Source of the DNA: Channallabes apus
Lineage: Eukaryota > Chordata > Actinopteri > Siluriformes > Clariidae
Assembly: GCA_030522415.1 (NCBI GenBank)
Contig: CM060109.1
Location: 33,920,892 to 33,984,891, forward strand
Reading direction: 5' to 3'
DNA: 64,000 nt
Shown: piece after piece, positions 13,561 through 27,200 of the stretch
Position numbering within the stretch: the stretch's first letter is position 1
Layout of the letters: each line of letters opens with the position of its first letter
Made by a program: the position numbers and the translations under genes
Notes under the pieces: generated by a model
What the model saw: the letters and a program-made list of their open reading frames with translations, nothing else
What the model was told of the DNA's origin: nothing
The model's database searches: none

Positions 13561-15508
13561 TTACACTGAGGGTCCAGAGTTCTGTGTAGGGAGCTGCTGC
13601 ACCGTCAGCGTGGGTTGTTGTGCTCCCTGGGTGGACGATGGTGGAGACCCACTCTGAACTTGGGCCTGAAACTGTGCCAACTGCTCCGGACTGGCTAAAT
13701 TCTTCAGCAGGTTGTTTTCCTGCTCCAGCTGAGAGTTTCTTTCTATCAGTTCTTTGATCTGCTCTTTCAGCACCTCCACTTCCTCTCGAACAGCATACAT
13801 CAAGTGACTCTTCACTAGATCCTGAAGACAGAGAATACACAGTATTGCAGCATTCAAAGTTAACCATTTACGAGGACAAAAAACACTTACAAAAAAAGAA
13901 AATCAAGTCAGATGGGCATAAAGCAGAATTGCCACAACACTATTTACAAGACTAGTCATGGATTTAGTACTGTTTTTCAATTATGCAGATATAATTGTGC
14001 CACAATTACTCTGCACATATTGTTGCCTTACTTTGTTTTTTTTAATAGATAAAACAGATTCTTGACTAGTCTAACCATTTGAATTCCTTTTTAGCAGCAA
14101 ACACGAAACACACTGATGCAACGCTGGGGAAAGCAACGGGCATGTTCAGTTAGGGAATACCTGCATTCAGCAGTACAGGCTCTAGCCACACTCCGCGTCA
14201 CTGAGAAAACAAAATGGCCGTCCTACAGTGAGCTCAGCCAATCACAAGCCTGGATATTTATAACCGCCTGTAAAAGCATTGGCGTTTGCCTAGCAACAGT
14301 AACAAGGCACAGGCTCGCGTGAGGCCGAGTACAGCTCCTGATTACAGCTTCATGCAGGAAATATGACTCCACATTCAAAACGTTAGCACGGCCACGAGTA
14401 TTATTTCGTGTTCTGGACATCTCGACACCGAAAATTTGTATTTGTCGAAATGATTAACAACTCGTAATGTAAAACACTACCGTTCGTTTATTATTTGCGT
14501 TAAAATTACAAATGGTGAAGCCATACAGGCTTCTAATTGTATTAAGTTTAAACAAGAATATTAACAGGAAAACAGACCTACATAATTTTTAACATCGCCT
14601 GTAACAAACAGTAACGGAACGAACTGAAGTATTAAGAGAGCTAAAGCGACACTGTAAAGCGCCTTAAGCCAACGCGTTTGCCTCTGTTGTGCACCACCGT
14701 GTCCGCTTAGAGATTATGTAATTCAGTGGACAGTTACGGATGCTGATGCAGCTCTGTCATCAGCTCTGTCCTCACTCATTACTATTCGCTTTACTGCACA
14801 AATCCACTCTTATTCTAACATAGACTCGTTATGTACAGCAAGAAAAGAAAACACACACACTTACCATTGCTTGTTCGATTTTGTTGTCTATGGCCACAAC
14901 ACTGGCACCCGAAGAACTGAAAAATAAATCCAAAGAAGCCATGATTAATCAAAGAACAAACAACGGCTAAATAGGTTTTTGCATGCTGTTTAAAGATTTT
15001 ATAGAAATGTGTAGTCAATTAAATGCTCAAAACATTCTATTATAAACAATAAACATCGCATTTTCAACCAGTATCCCCTTTGTTAAATACGATACTACTT
15101 AAGAGTGGCCTAGATATTATAGGGAAAATGTCCAGATTTACAGAGCAGTCTTCTATGCAGCATCTTTGAGAAAGGGATCGAAAGGAAACACGCAAGGAGA
15201 TTTGAGTCTTTATTAAAATGGCATTACCATGCCACAAGCATGACAAAAACAAATATCATGCGTATTAAAGCTATAATAAACCAAGGTAAGAATTATCGAC
15301 TAATTAGAGAAAAAACGACATTTCTAGCATTACTACGGCTGACGGGTCTTGCTCTGAAGAAAAAAACCCCTTGTCTTTTCTTTTACCTATTGTCGAGTCT
15401 CACGGAGGAAGTTTCGGTTCCCAGCAGTGATGACAGAAAAGATATTGAAAAATTTCTTAGCTGGCATACACCAAGATCCATCGCCACCGAATAGCACTGA
15501 GAATTCAT
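13561..15508 (-). CDS. tsc22d1: TSC22 domain family protein 1, short isoform from an internal promoter
   Basis: A separate first coding exon lies at 15508-15387. It begins [20 protein letters not shown], continues [20 protein letters not shown] and ends at a GT donor in phase 2. It joins the shared exons 14916-14865 and 13821-13561 in frame. The product is 144 residues, the same length as human TSC22D1 short isoform, whose first exon has the same [18 protein letters not shown] pattern. The TSC box starts at residue 59. With only a short N-terminus before the zipper, this form can dimerise but lacks the long regulatory arm; in the family, long and short forms are reported to have opposing effects. 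The ATG has in-frame upstream sequence without a better start. Confidence 0.93.
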
Positions 15509-15936
15509 GCTATTTTCTCCATATACACCGACACCGAAGCGAGAAAATGTCACTCTGAAGCGATGAGCGGGTGTTATAGAGTCTCTCCGCGGCTCACATT
15601 AAATCGGTTGATGAGAAAAGTCGACCTTCGGAAAGAAAGGCTGCTTATCAGCAGAGCGCACATCCACCTCCGCCGCACAAAGGATCTCCAAGGTCAGCTC
15701 ATCTCTGCTGTGCTGAAAATCTGCAGCCTGCACGATTTGCATAATATATCCGAGAAAAACAGCGCAGCGCTGCACCCTATTGGTGGACGAGGAACATGGT
15801 TTGACTAATCTATGCGGTACCGCCTCCACCGGAGACGCAACAGCGCCATCGCGCATAATTTATTTAAAACGTTGCTTCCTAACAAGGAAGTTCCGGTTTC
15901 ACCAGAACAATGCATTTTGTACAGCAGTTTAAAAAA

Positions 15937-15997
<61 letters not shown>

Positions 15998-18900
15998 ACA
16001 TTTATAATACGACTGTTACTATTTATTTTACTATTCAACCACATACAATATTAACATTAAAAACATTTAAAAATCTGCTGAAATATACCACTATTCAAAC
16101 ATTGTCTAAACTAGATGTATAAAACCATACAGAAGCTCGAAATGCTGAGAGATTCAGTATATTCTTACTAAAATTTGTTTTTATTAAATGAAAATGATTG
16201 GCAACAATATATAGGGTCCAGGAAATATTTACTAGAATATGGTACTTATTTCTCCAAGGCCAAAAATGTTGTTTCTTTTTAAAAACAAAAACAAACGAGT
16301 CAACCACTTTCAAAGAATACTAATTCCTCAGATACACACACACAAACGTTCTAAAGATTTAATATTAGAAGTGAAAAACAAACAAAAATAGCCAGAGCAA
16401 GCCTTTAGTAGTTTGTACATGATATGCAGTAATTCAGGCAAACTAGGATGAGCACAGGTACGAGGTATAATAACCAAGTCAGCCCTGGTCACAAATAATT
16501 GCCTTCCATTAGCAACGTGTAAAGAGCCTGCCAGACACAGTCACTTATGAAAAATTAAATGCTTTGACCAGAGCGACACACCCAAATTCAATTATAGTCA
16601 TGTGACGAAAAGTAAGATGTACTTTATTAAATGTTTCTTTGGAAAGAACTGCATGGTTTTTACCTACTGTTTATACCATGGCATTGTGATCTAAAATGAC
16701 GTTCACAACACTGCTTATAAAACATTATAGACAAAAAGCATATTACAGAGACAGTGTAAGAAGATTTAATACACATACAAGAATATCATAGCAAGTATTG
16801 TATTAAACCTTTAGATGTGTTATAATAATTAGTTAAAAGCCATCCATATTGAATCTTAGCACAGGATCCACGTCAATCCACGTCAGTACTTGGACTAACC
16901 CCCCCCCCAAAAAATAAATAAATAAATAAATAAAAAAAACTCTTCCCAGTTGTGTTCGACTAATGGCACTTAGTTATAAACCTAGTTAACCCAGTGTAAG
17001 TATGTATCCAGTGATGTTAACTTTAAAGCACTTTTTTGTAAGTCGCTCTGGATAAGAGCGTCTGCCAAATGTCTAAATGTAAATGTAAATTATTTTTTCC
17101 CCCTCCAGTACCAAGTGAACAGCTACAATATTAAAGACAGTTGGTGACCCTGGTATAAGATAATTTTCTAATACCAACCAAGTCTGCTCGTAATATAATA
17201 TTCACTATGAAATTATGCAATAAAATGAAACCAAGCCATTTTTCCCCACAGTAAACTGAAATGGTATATTTATATGTATCTAAATTTACCTAGATGTGAT
17301 AACTACTTGGGACCAAAATATTGCTGTATAAAAAAAAAAGGGGGGGGGGGGGTAGAGGACTTTTTTGTAATCCACCCTGGGAAGGAAATTTCTAAAGGCC
17401 TCAACTTGTTTGACCCCTAGATTGAACTGGAAAGCCTATTCACTGGCTTATATTTTAATATATTTAGATATTTATGCTACAACTCTCAAATGTCCATGTG
17501 AATTTAATCCTAAACACAGAAAAGGTGGTGAGTCACAATGAAGCTACCCCATCTGTTTAAATTACACATTTGATATTGTGAAATACAACATATCTGCAAC
17601 TACAGAATGTATGCTTCCTCAGGATTATGGTGATGGACCGGTAAGTCTCTTAGTGTCTAGTCTCATGTATTGACCAGTTTTCCCAATTGAATACAGTAGT
17701 ACAATGAACATGGAGCAAAATGCATGCAGCTCAACAAACAAAGCTCAAAGAAACTCTTCCTGGCTTGTTCCTTGATTAGAAGAGGCTTTAAGCAATTATA
17801 GAGGCTGAAAGTATGTCTCCCCACTAACCCCCCCCCCGCCTCCCCCCGTGGCCTGACCTCAGTGTGCGTAAGCAGTCCCTTAGGCTAATGTAATTTAAAA
17901 TACTTGCAACACACCGCTCTCATTCAACCCAACACAGTAACTTTAAGCCACCTTACTGTTTTGAACCAACAACATGCCAGAAAGCATTAAGACCCAACTG
18001 ACATCTTGTTAACACTAAACATCATCTTGACAATCTAAGCATAGATCACCACACTTATACTGCAGAATACAACCACTTTAATTATAATACTGTCCTGTAT
18101 TATTACTTATACAGGATATTTGGGACAGAGAGAAGTACAGCATTTTATTGCATGCAGGATTTCTACAGATACTTTCCTAAATGTAATACTACAGACATAT
18201 GAAAAGACATAACTGTAAATAGATGCCAACAATGTTGCACATTTTCAGTTTCAAGTATGAGCTTTACCTCTTCAGATGCTTCTCCAACTCCCAGAACAAA
18301 AGCTTTATCGCCATTCTGTCCTGGCCCTGAACCTGGAGACCTGTTTCTCTCATTGATTTGTCAACCAGCAATAGTTTAACAAAATTCAACCCACTATCCT
18401 CCAGAAGGCTCAAACACAGACATGAGGACTATGAGCAGTATGTGTATCTGGCACAAAAATGTAAAAAGCAGTCAAATGGCTGCATGTACCGCTTTTAAAT
18501 CGTCTCCTCTTTACTGCCGTTGTATGTCTAATGAGCAGAGTTGTGAGTGATTGATAGAAAACAAGAGTAGGACAAGACGTGATGTCATATCACATGTTAC
18601 ATAAACCATCAGCACAGATTAAGACCTTCCAAATTATCTTTTTTTTTAACTAAACTACACACCAAAATCAACATCCCACACCAAATCACCAGCCACCCAA
18701 ATCTCACATGGCCATGCCCACTCACTCCTCCTCCTCCTCTATTCTCACCAATGCAACATGCACTTCTCTTCTCTAACTGCAGCTTTGTTGAGAGGTGGGC
18801 CCCTGCACTTCAGCCTGGACTTATCTTGTCACTTCTCATCAGCGTTGCAGGCCAGCAATGGCTTAAAGTACCCATGGCTGATAAAGCATGTGCTTGTCTC

Positions 18901-19582
18901 ACAGGCTTAGGCTGCTCACACTGAAATAACAGAGAAGAGCCCAACAATAGGAGGGATGGTACCTGTCCAACAGAATACTGAGTGGGCGCTTTGGAAAGTG
19001 GTGTGATGCAGCTGCATGTATGCATTAAAATACATCAGTATCAACACAGAGATTACTGCAGGCTCATACAGCAAACACTGCAGATTTCTAGATTTAGTCA
19101 GGAGAATGTACAGAACACCACTCTTCTTTGTGGATTTATTGAAAATAAATTTGCATATAAAGTTGCATTACACTAACAAATTACTGTGATATTGTACTTA
19201 AAATAAAAATGTATATGTCCATGTATGACATCTGCTCTCAGCTAGAAAATTTACCAACATGGGTAGCATGTTTTATATGCAGCCTGTTGGGTTATGTAAC
19301 CCAACACATTATGAGTGTATAGATGCATATGTATGCACAAATATCTTCTACTTTTATTCAGAATACTCGATGCTTAGGCATAAAAAAAAGCCTGTTAGAT
19401 GAATAGCTTAATCAGTGTTAATTTATCAGGAAAAGCAGAACACAATTGCTAGTATATTTAAAAAACAAAAGGGTGCATACACGGCTGTGTTAAATGAATA
19501 AAAATAAATAAATAAAAATTATATCTATCTATCTATATATATGCGCGTGCGCACACATGTTAATGATGTATGTGTGTGTGTG

Positions 19583-19619
<37 letters not shown>

Positions 19620-21237
19620 TGGTGTGAAAAACTATTTGCCCCCTTACTGATTTCTTATTCTTTTGCATGTTTGTCACACTTAAATGTTTCTGCTTATCAA
19701 AAACCGTTAACTATTAGTCAAAGATAACATAATTGAACACAAAATGCAGTTTTTAAATGAAGGTATACGTTATTAAGGGAGAAAAAAAACTCCAAATCTA
19801 CATGGCCCTGTGTGAAAAAGTGATTGCCCCCCTTGTTATAAAATAACTTAACTGTGGTTTATCACACCTGAGTTCAATTTCTGTAGTCACCCCCAGGCCT
19901 GATTACTGCCACACCTGTTTCAATCAAGAAATCACTTAAATAGGAGCTACCTGACACAGAGAAGTAGACCAAAAGCACCTCAAAAGCTAGACATCATGCC
20001 AAGATCCAAAGAAATTCAGGAACAAATGAGAACAAAAGTCATTGAGATCCAACAGTCTGGTAAAGGTTATAAAGCCATTTCTAAAGCTTTGGGACTCCAG
20101 CGAACCACAGTGAGAGCCATTATCCACAAATGGCAAAAACATGGAACAGTGGTGAACCTTCCCAGGAGTGGCCGGCCGACCAAAATTACCCCAAGAGCGC
20201 AGAGACAACTCATCCGAGAGGCCACAAAAGACCCCAGGACAACATCTAAAGATCTGCAGGACTCACTTGCCTCAATTAAGGTCAGTGTTCACGACTCCAC
20301 CATAAGAAAGAGACTGGGCAAAAACGGCCTGCATGGCAGATTTCCAAGGCGCAAACCACTTTTAAGCAAAAAGAACATTAAGGCTCGTCCCAATTTTGCT
20401 AAAAAAACATCTCAATGATTGCCAAGACTTTTGGGAAAATACCTTGTGGACCGACGAGACAAAAGTTGAAATTTTTGGAAGGTGCGTGTCCCGTTACATC
20501 TGGCGTAAAAGTAACACAGCATTTCAGAAAAAGAACATCATACCAACAGTAAAATATGGTGGTGGTAGTGTGATGGTCTGGGGTTGTTTTGCTGCTTCAG
20601 GACCTGGAAGGCTTGCTGTGATAGATGGAACCATGAATTCTACTGTCGACCAAAAAATCCTGAAGGAGAATGTCCGGCCATCTGTTCGTCAACTCAAGCT
20701 GAAGCGATCTTGGGTGCTGCAGCAGGACAATGACCCAAAACACACCAGCAAATCCACCTCTGAATGGCTGAAGAAAAACTAAATGAAGACTTTGGAGTGG
20801 CCTAGTCAAAGTCCTGACCTGAATCCTATTGAGATGTTGTGGCATGACCTTAAAAAGGCGGTTCATGCTAGAAAACCCTCAAATAAAGCTGAATTACAAC
20901 AATTCTGCAAAGATGAGTGGGCCAAAATTCCTCCAGAGCGCTGTAAAAGACTCATTGCAAGTTATCGCAAACGCTTGATTGCAATTATTGCTGCTAAGGG
21001 CGGCCCAACCAGTTATTAGGTTCAGGGGGCAATTACTTTTTCACACAGGGCCATGTAGGTTTGGATTTTTTTTCTCCCTAAATAATAAAACCCCTCATTT
21101 AAAAACTGCATTTTGTGTTTACTTGTGTTATCTTTGACTAATAGTTAAATGTATTTGATGAACAGAAACATTTTGTGTGACAAACATGCAAAAGAATAAG
21201 AAATCAGGAGGGGGGCAAATAGTTTTTCACACCACTG

Positions 21238-21273
<36 letters not shown>

Positions 21274-24200
21274 CGATGTCTGGTGTGGCACAGTATAAAC
21301 TAATATCAGAAACATAAATGTGTTGACTATCCAAACAGATGCTTCCTGAATTGATCTGTATTCTTAAAGTACAGAGGCTTTACTTTAAGAGTTCATTAAA
21401 AAAAAAAAAAAGAAAAAAAGAATATAATTAACGAGAGAGCATAAATTTCTGAAGAAATTTCTAATGCCTTCATCACACTTAATGATGAATATTGATAAAA
21501 TGGTGTAGTATTCGAATAAATAATCAGCACATGCTTATTTGTTACGCAAAGAAATGAGTGCCACATTGCCACTCAGCATGAGAGTGTACGTCATATTGCC
21601 ATTTGGGCTGACAGCAGCAGGTTGCACAACAGAGCTTCATCCTGTATTCTCCAGCTCCCACTCCCACAGTGCAGCACACCCAGAAAAGACTGGACAGCCT
21701 CAGCAAGTTTCACTCCGTGAGCAAGAAAAGGAGCGAAGTGAATTGCTTTAACGTTCATGTGAATTTAACACAAATTACTTAAGCCCAAAGCACAAGATCA
21801 ATGGGTTTCTAAAGATATGGGTATATATATATTTTTCATGCTAGGCAATCCCTTCAAATTCAGCAGACAATAAGCATACTTAATAAAAATGAATAGCTAA
21901 TTTGGAGAGGATAAAAGATTGTCCACATGAGTGGTTGAATGTTTCCATTTTCATTAGTTTAAGGTAATTTCTGGACGAGACCAACCGCAGGCAATATACA
22001 AGAAATATTTTATAGCATTTCGTGCTCTAGTTTTTACAGAAGTGTGAAAAGCATCTCACATGTAAGCCGTTACATAACTGTGCTCATCTGTATACAGAAG
22101 CAGCAAGTATAAGTAATGTAAAGTGAAATTTGGTGTGTAAAAGGATTTGCTTGAAGGCAAAACGGTCAGTAAAGAAGACCTGGGAGAAACCACTGAAGTG
22201 AACAAAAACAAAAAGGTTAATACAACATAACATTGCTTGACAATGTCAAGGCTACTAAATCCATACACACCCTATTTTACACCCTATGGGTAAAACAAGT
22301 GTAGTATAACCAGAGAGTTAAGGCAGTTTGTGGTGTACAATGTGGGCATATAAAATTAATGAGACAGGAAATAAGGAAAATAGGAACTGTTTTTAAGCCA
22401 GGACTTCAAAGCATTGGAAGACTTTCCAATGAAGTAGACCAGCAAAGACAAGTTCCAGTTAACGGATGGCACAATTAAGTGACAATTGCTGGGATGTCAC
22501 TAATTTGTCTAACCATGATGGAAGTTGTACTGTACATGATGTTCTTGATACAGATGGTCAGTCAAGCACAATCGTTATTTCCACTTGAACCCACAGTGTG
22601 ATCTTGTTAACTTTGTTGAAAAACTCAACTTTCTGAACCAAAAATGGAAACATATAGCATTTATCATACTGATATTCAAGAGTCAAAATGAGACCCAATT
22701 TTACAGCCTATTAAAAGTATCCAATTGACAGAACCCCATATCAAAGCAATTAAGAAAATTACACAAATGATTATTAATTGTCTTTTCAAAGGATCACAAC
22801 AGTGATATTTCAGTCTTAAACTATAGCAAGCTCATTGTGAAAGCTTGCATCCTTCATTTCATTCCTTGGTCTTTTTAAATTGTACTTTTGCTGCAATGTC
22901 TATTCATTGTAGTGAATGAATGCAGCATGTGACCAAAAGCTCCCAACAGAAAAATTACTTTAAGGAAAATAAATATCTCCTCAACACATGCCTGGCTTTC
23001 AGCAGGGTCACCACTAAGCCGTATGACATAAAAAAAAAGAAAAAAAAAGAGCGTTTTTTTTTTTTTTCTAACCCCAAAAGCCATATGGCTCATCTGCTTT
23101 AGACTGGAGCATGACCACTGGGAACACAGTGCTATCAGCAGTGACCGAGAATTGTGTCATCCCTGGCTCTCTTTCAAGTGCAGAATGTTCAAGTGTAGAC
23201 GAAGACAGAAATAATAAGTCCCCACTTCCTGATTTAATTATCAGTCACTACTATTTCTAAACCTAAACCCAAATTGAGCAGCTTACCCTGCTTAATATAA
23301 TTACGATCATTTCTCACTTTAGTCCCCATTTGTCTGGGTACTATATTATTATAGGGTCAGTCACCTATTTTTTCTACATTCACTGAGCTCATTTCACCAC
23401 CCTTTTCTTTCTCTCTCTCCATCGGTCACGTCAGATTGTGACAACTCTTCCTTTCCCTATTGGTTTGCCCCAATTCCAAGAGGAACATTCACAGAACAAC
23501 TGGCAGAATCCAGTTTGCTTGGGAGCAACAATCCCCCTTTTGAAAGCATCTGTGCATTGCAAGGGCATCTTAGTCTTGTGCTGGCTTGTACGTGAAAGCA
23601 CACCTGCAGCATCCCAATCAGCACGCTAAACTGCAAGTACAAATATAACGTTAGATTAGAAGTACTTAAGTAAATGTGACACCTGAACAATGCCACATCC
23701 TACAAGGTATCTAACTATAAAATGATGCAAAACATCTTGCATATAACAGATTTATTAGATGTACTTACGGGAAGCAGAAAGCCAGCAAATGGCATTTTGG
23801 TCAGCTTCACCCTTATGCAAACTGCTACAATAAATCAAGCTAGTTAACCACATGAACATCCAACAAACCAGGCAAGCGGTTCAAATGCACATTAAACCAA
23901 CTGAGACGGCTTATAGATTGAGTACAGTGTAAGACACAATGCTAAATAAATCTGACTAGGGCTGCAACAACTAATCAATAAAATCGATAATTATCGATAA
24001 TGAAATTCATTGTCAACGAATGCCATTATCGATTAGTTGGGCTGCACACGTTACTAAGGAGCGCGACCACAAGATGCACAAATACTCACACAGATACACA
24101 GTCGCTTGCGCAATGGAGGTTACATAAGCGTTTGCAGGAAAAAGTGTGCACCCTAAGTCCTCCAAGGTATGGGAGCAATTTACATTAAACGCCTCTTATC

Positions 24201-27200
24201 GGGCATTAAAATCGAGCAGTTTTCTGGCGTTCGTAGCTAGGGTTGGGTATCGTTTGGGTTTTTTCGATACCGGTGCCAAATCGATACTTTGAAAACGGTA
24301 CCGGTGCCAAAACGGTGCCTGAACCGATACTTTTAAGCCACAAAATTATAGTGGATGACTCAAGAATGAAAAAATTCTCTGCTCAAAATTGAATATATTA
24401 AAAGTTTAAAGTATATATGAATATGTAAGTTTAAAATTTTAGCAATTCTTTTGCAGAAATTTCACCATATTTGCCTTTTCTGTCAAAATACGACACCTTT
24501 CCTGACTTATTGCTCTGCACAGGACATGTGTAGCCTTCTTTGCAATGGTAAATGGGGTCACTGTTGTAGTTGTACACTGTTGACTACTAGTACTAGCTGG
24601 AAAGCCATAATTATAAACAGAATCCATGTTACATTAGTTTTTTACTAAATTTGTTAGCATGAATGCAAGATTTGCATTTTGCTATTAACATTACATTATC
24701 CTACTACTAACCTGCGGAAAGTCTGCTGTCGGCATCATAATCGGTGACTCCTTTTTGCTACGGTTGGTATGACTGGGACTAGGGTCGTCCACACCGATAG
24801 TACCAGCTGTTGTCTGCAAGAAAACACGGTCCCTCCCTCTGCTTTTAACTTTATTCCGTCTGCCCTCGAATGTTTCATTAGATTTGACGTGTTTCCGCCT
24901 TACAACTGCTGTAAAACATTCACTGCACGTCGCGGTGTCGGAATCCTTTCTTGTGAAATACAGCCACACTTTCGACCGTTTAGTTTTAAGCATTTTAATG
25001 AAAAGTTGTTTAATTTAGCATGCTAAGCTATCGGTAGACCGACTGCTGCCGTGAGAGCGAGTGTAACGTTAGTTGCTGCATTCACGCGCATCTCGGATGG
25101 TCTCTCATTTCCGGATGATTTGTGCTTTTAATTTCTTTAATTTAATCTAATAAACTATTAATCTACAAAAATATTTAAAATTAGTTAAAATTATTTCTTT
25201 AGTATTTCCTTTTTATTGATTATTTTACGTACAAGCTTTTATTTTCTTTTTAAGGTCACTGGCGGTCGTATAAGCATTTCACTGCATATTATACTGTGTA
25301 TGACTGTCTATGTGACAAATAAAATTTGAATTTGAAATATATGCATCTAGAGAACAAATATTTCAATCGACAGTTCAGGCATTTAAGTGGCACCGAAATG
25401 AGGCACAGAAATTCGCGTTCTGTTTCGGTCCGGTACATACCGGTTCTATAGGTACCGGTGCCGTCTTGGCACCGGTGTTCGGTACACAACCCTATTCGTA
25501 GCGTCCGGTGAGCGCGGATGAAGCACCGAGGGTTTTCTACACATAGGAGTCAATGAGAGAATAAGGAGGAGTCAATAAAAAAACATTGCATGCAGCTTTT
25601 TCTTGCAGTTCAAATCCCAACGAATGCAAGGAAAATGCGTCTAGTGCGTTTTCTTCGTGTCCTCCGAGGCGGAGGACCGGATATATTCCATGATCCTATA
25701 TGCTATACATAGGGAAATGCTTAAAAAAGGAAAAATAGAGAGAGTGAACACAGTAGCGGCGATTAGAGCTGGGCGGTATGAACAAAAATTTATATCACAG
25801 TATTTTTCAAAATTATATCCGTGTCACGGTATTTGACGGTATTTTAATTTTTTTTCATGCATGATTAGGTGTTAACCCCATTTCCTAATAAATAAGAGAA
25901 TAATTAGTGCATTATATTGGCTTACATTGACCGGACTAGTATTAACCCAGGTTTGATTGGTCTCACAAAATGCTGCTGTTCACAAAGAGGTGACAGTGGC
26001 ACTCATAATTGTAATGAGGTGAAGAAATCAGAATTCATGACTTGCAGTCAAAATACACAACACTTTATTGTGCAAGTTTTGCAACTTGAAAACATCTTTA
26101 AGCTGGCTATAATGTAAACAATATGTCCCTTTAACTGCAAAATTAAAACTTTATCCACTGGACTTTCATTAAGGCAAATTACCTGAAACAGGTAAATACA
26201 AAAGGAGTGAAACTTTTCACTTTGTGAAACATTAATAATATTACTTCAAGTCCAACCAGGTAGTATTCAAGTATTTAAAATATAAAAGTTTAAAATATAA
26301 AAGAAGTTTAACTTGAAAACTTGCATGTTTGTCGACATGTTCTGGAAATGCTCTGTGGTTATAATTTTAGTGTGGGAGGCCGATAACATTTACATATGAT
26401 GGTTTTGATCAACGTCGGATTTTTTTTAAAGTCGAAGTATTTCCACACAACCGACAACTTCCTCTTTGTCTGTGACATTTTCTTCGTCCATGTCCATGCA
26501 CACACACACACAGGTATTTATTTATTACGAGAAGTTTTAAAACAATAAGATTAATGTCTACTATAGCAAAATGGTCTATTTTTTTTTGTTATTGAGACAC
26601 CAAAAAAAAAGATAAACCAGATACACCAGAGGATTGAAATAATGTATAAACCATAAAAAGGTTTATACATTATTATATGAGACACTTCAATCAAAAATAT
26701 CATAATCTAGAAGTCTATTCTTCTTCTTAAGTTGAATTATTTTAAAATTGAGGTCATTCTTAACAACTGAATGTGTCAGTGTATTTTTTAAACCATCTAT
26801 ATACATACATATATACACATACATACAATTTGCCATCTGCAATTAATATTAAAAACAAAAATGTTGATTTACATAAAATAAGGTTTAAATGTCAAAATTA
26901 AAGATCATTAAACTCTACATCTGGCTTTTGAATTTAAAGTTTAATTTTTATACATAAATAATACCCTGATTTATGGTTTAAATAGTTAAGCAAAACATAC
27001 AATTAAAGCGTTTTTATCCGATTAATCGAAATAAATAAATAAATAAATTGCCCAACTAATCGATTTATCAAAATAATCGTTAGTTGCAGCCCTAAATCTG
27101 AATAAATGAGTGTAAGTGAATGAGGAAATTCAAGCTACAGAATCAAAACCAGACCCAAGTTTTGATAGAACATATGCTACACATTCTAACAATCCAATAT

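Larger units (their letters stand above)
24238..25494 (-). mobile_element. hAT transposon nested inside the outer hAT
   Basis: Ends are TAGGGTTGGGTATCG (24238) and ACACAACCCTA (ending 25494), with GATACCGGTGCC/GGTACCGGTGCC repeats inside each end. The flanking 8-bp duplication TTCGTAGC is perfect (24230-24237 and 25495-25502), so the insertion is well defined and younger than the outer element. It carries only a short transposase N-terminus on the minus strand. Confidence 0.95.
23957..27094 (+). mobile_element. hAT transposon (outer), non-autonomous, with nested insertions
   Basis: Ends are TAGGGCTGCAAC at 23957 and GTTGCAGCCCTA at 27083-27094. The flanking 8-bp direct repeat is AATCTGAC (23949-23956) and AATCTGAA (27095-27102), as expected for hAT target-site duplication with one later change. 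AATCGATTA-type subterminal motifs recur at both ends. Near 24152-24190 the sequence encodes [13 protein letters not shown], the start of a BED zinc finger typical of hAT transposases, but no catalytic region remains. A second hAT (24238-25494) and another block (25764-26560) are inserted in it. A sister copy lies inverted at 36928-37660. Confidence 0.9.

Noticed and set aside
14916..14942. ATG at the 5' side of tsc22d1 exon 2 as a third start ([14 protein letters not shown])
   Set aside because: TTTATTTTTCAG just before SSGAS is a good splice acceptor and both upstream exons join there in frame, so the ATG is most likely intronic.
15599..15856. 85-residue minus-strand frame upstream of the tsc22d1 short exon
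   Set aside because: It lies in the promoter block with CCAAT, octamer and TATA motifs. It has a stop before the conserved start and no family resemblance.
15805..16122. Open frames made of long Ile-Tyr repeats on both strands
   Set aside because: They are translations of the poly(A)/(TA)n microsatellite.
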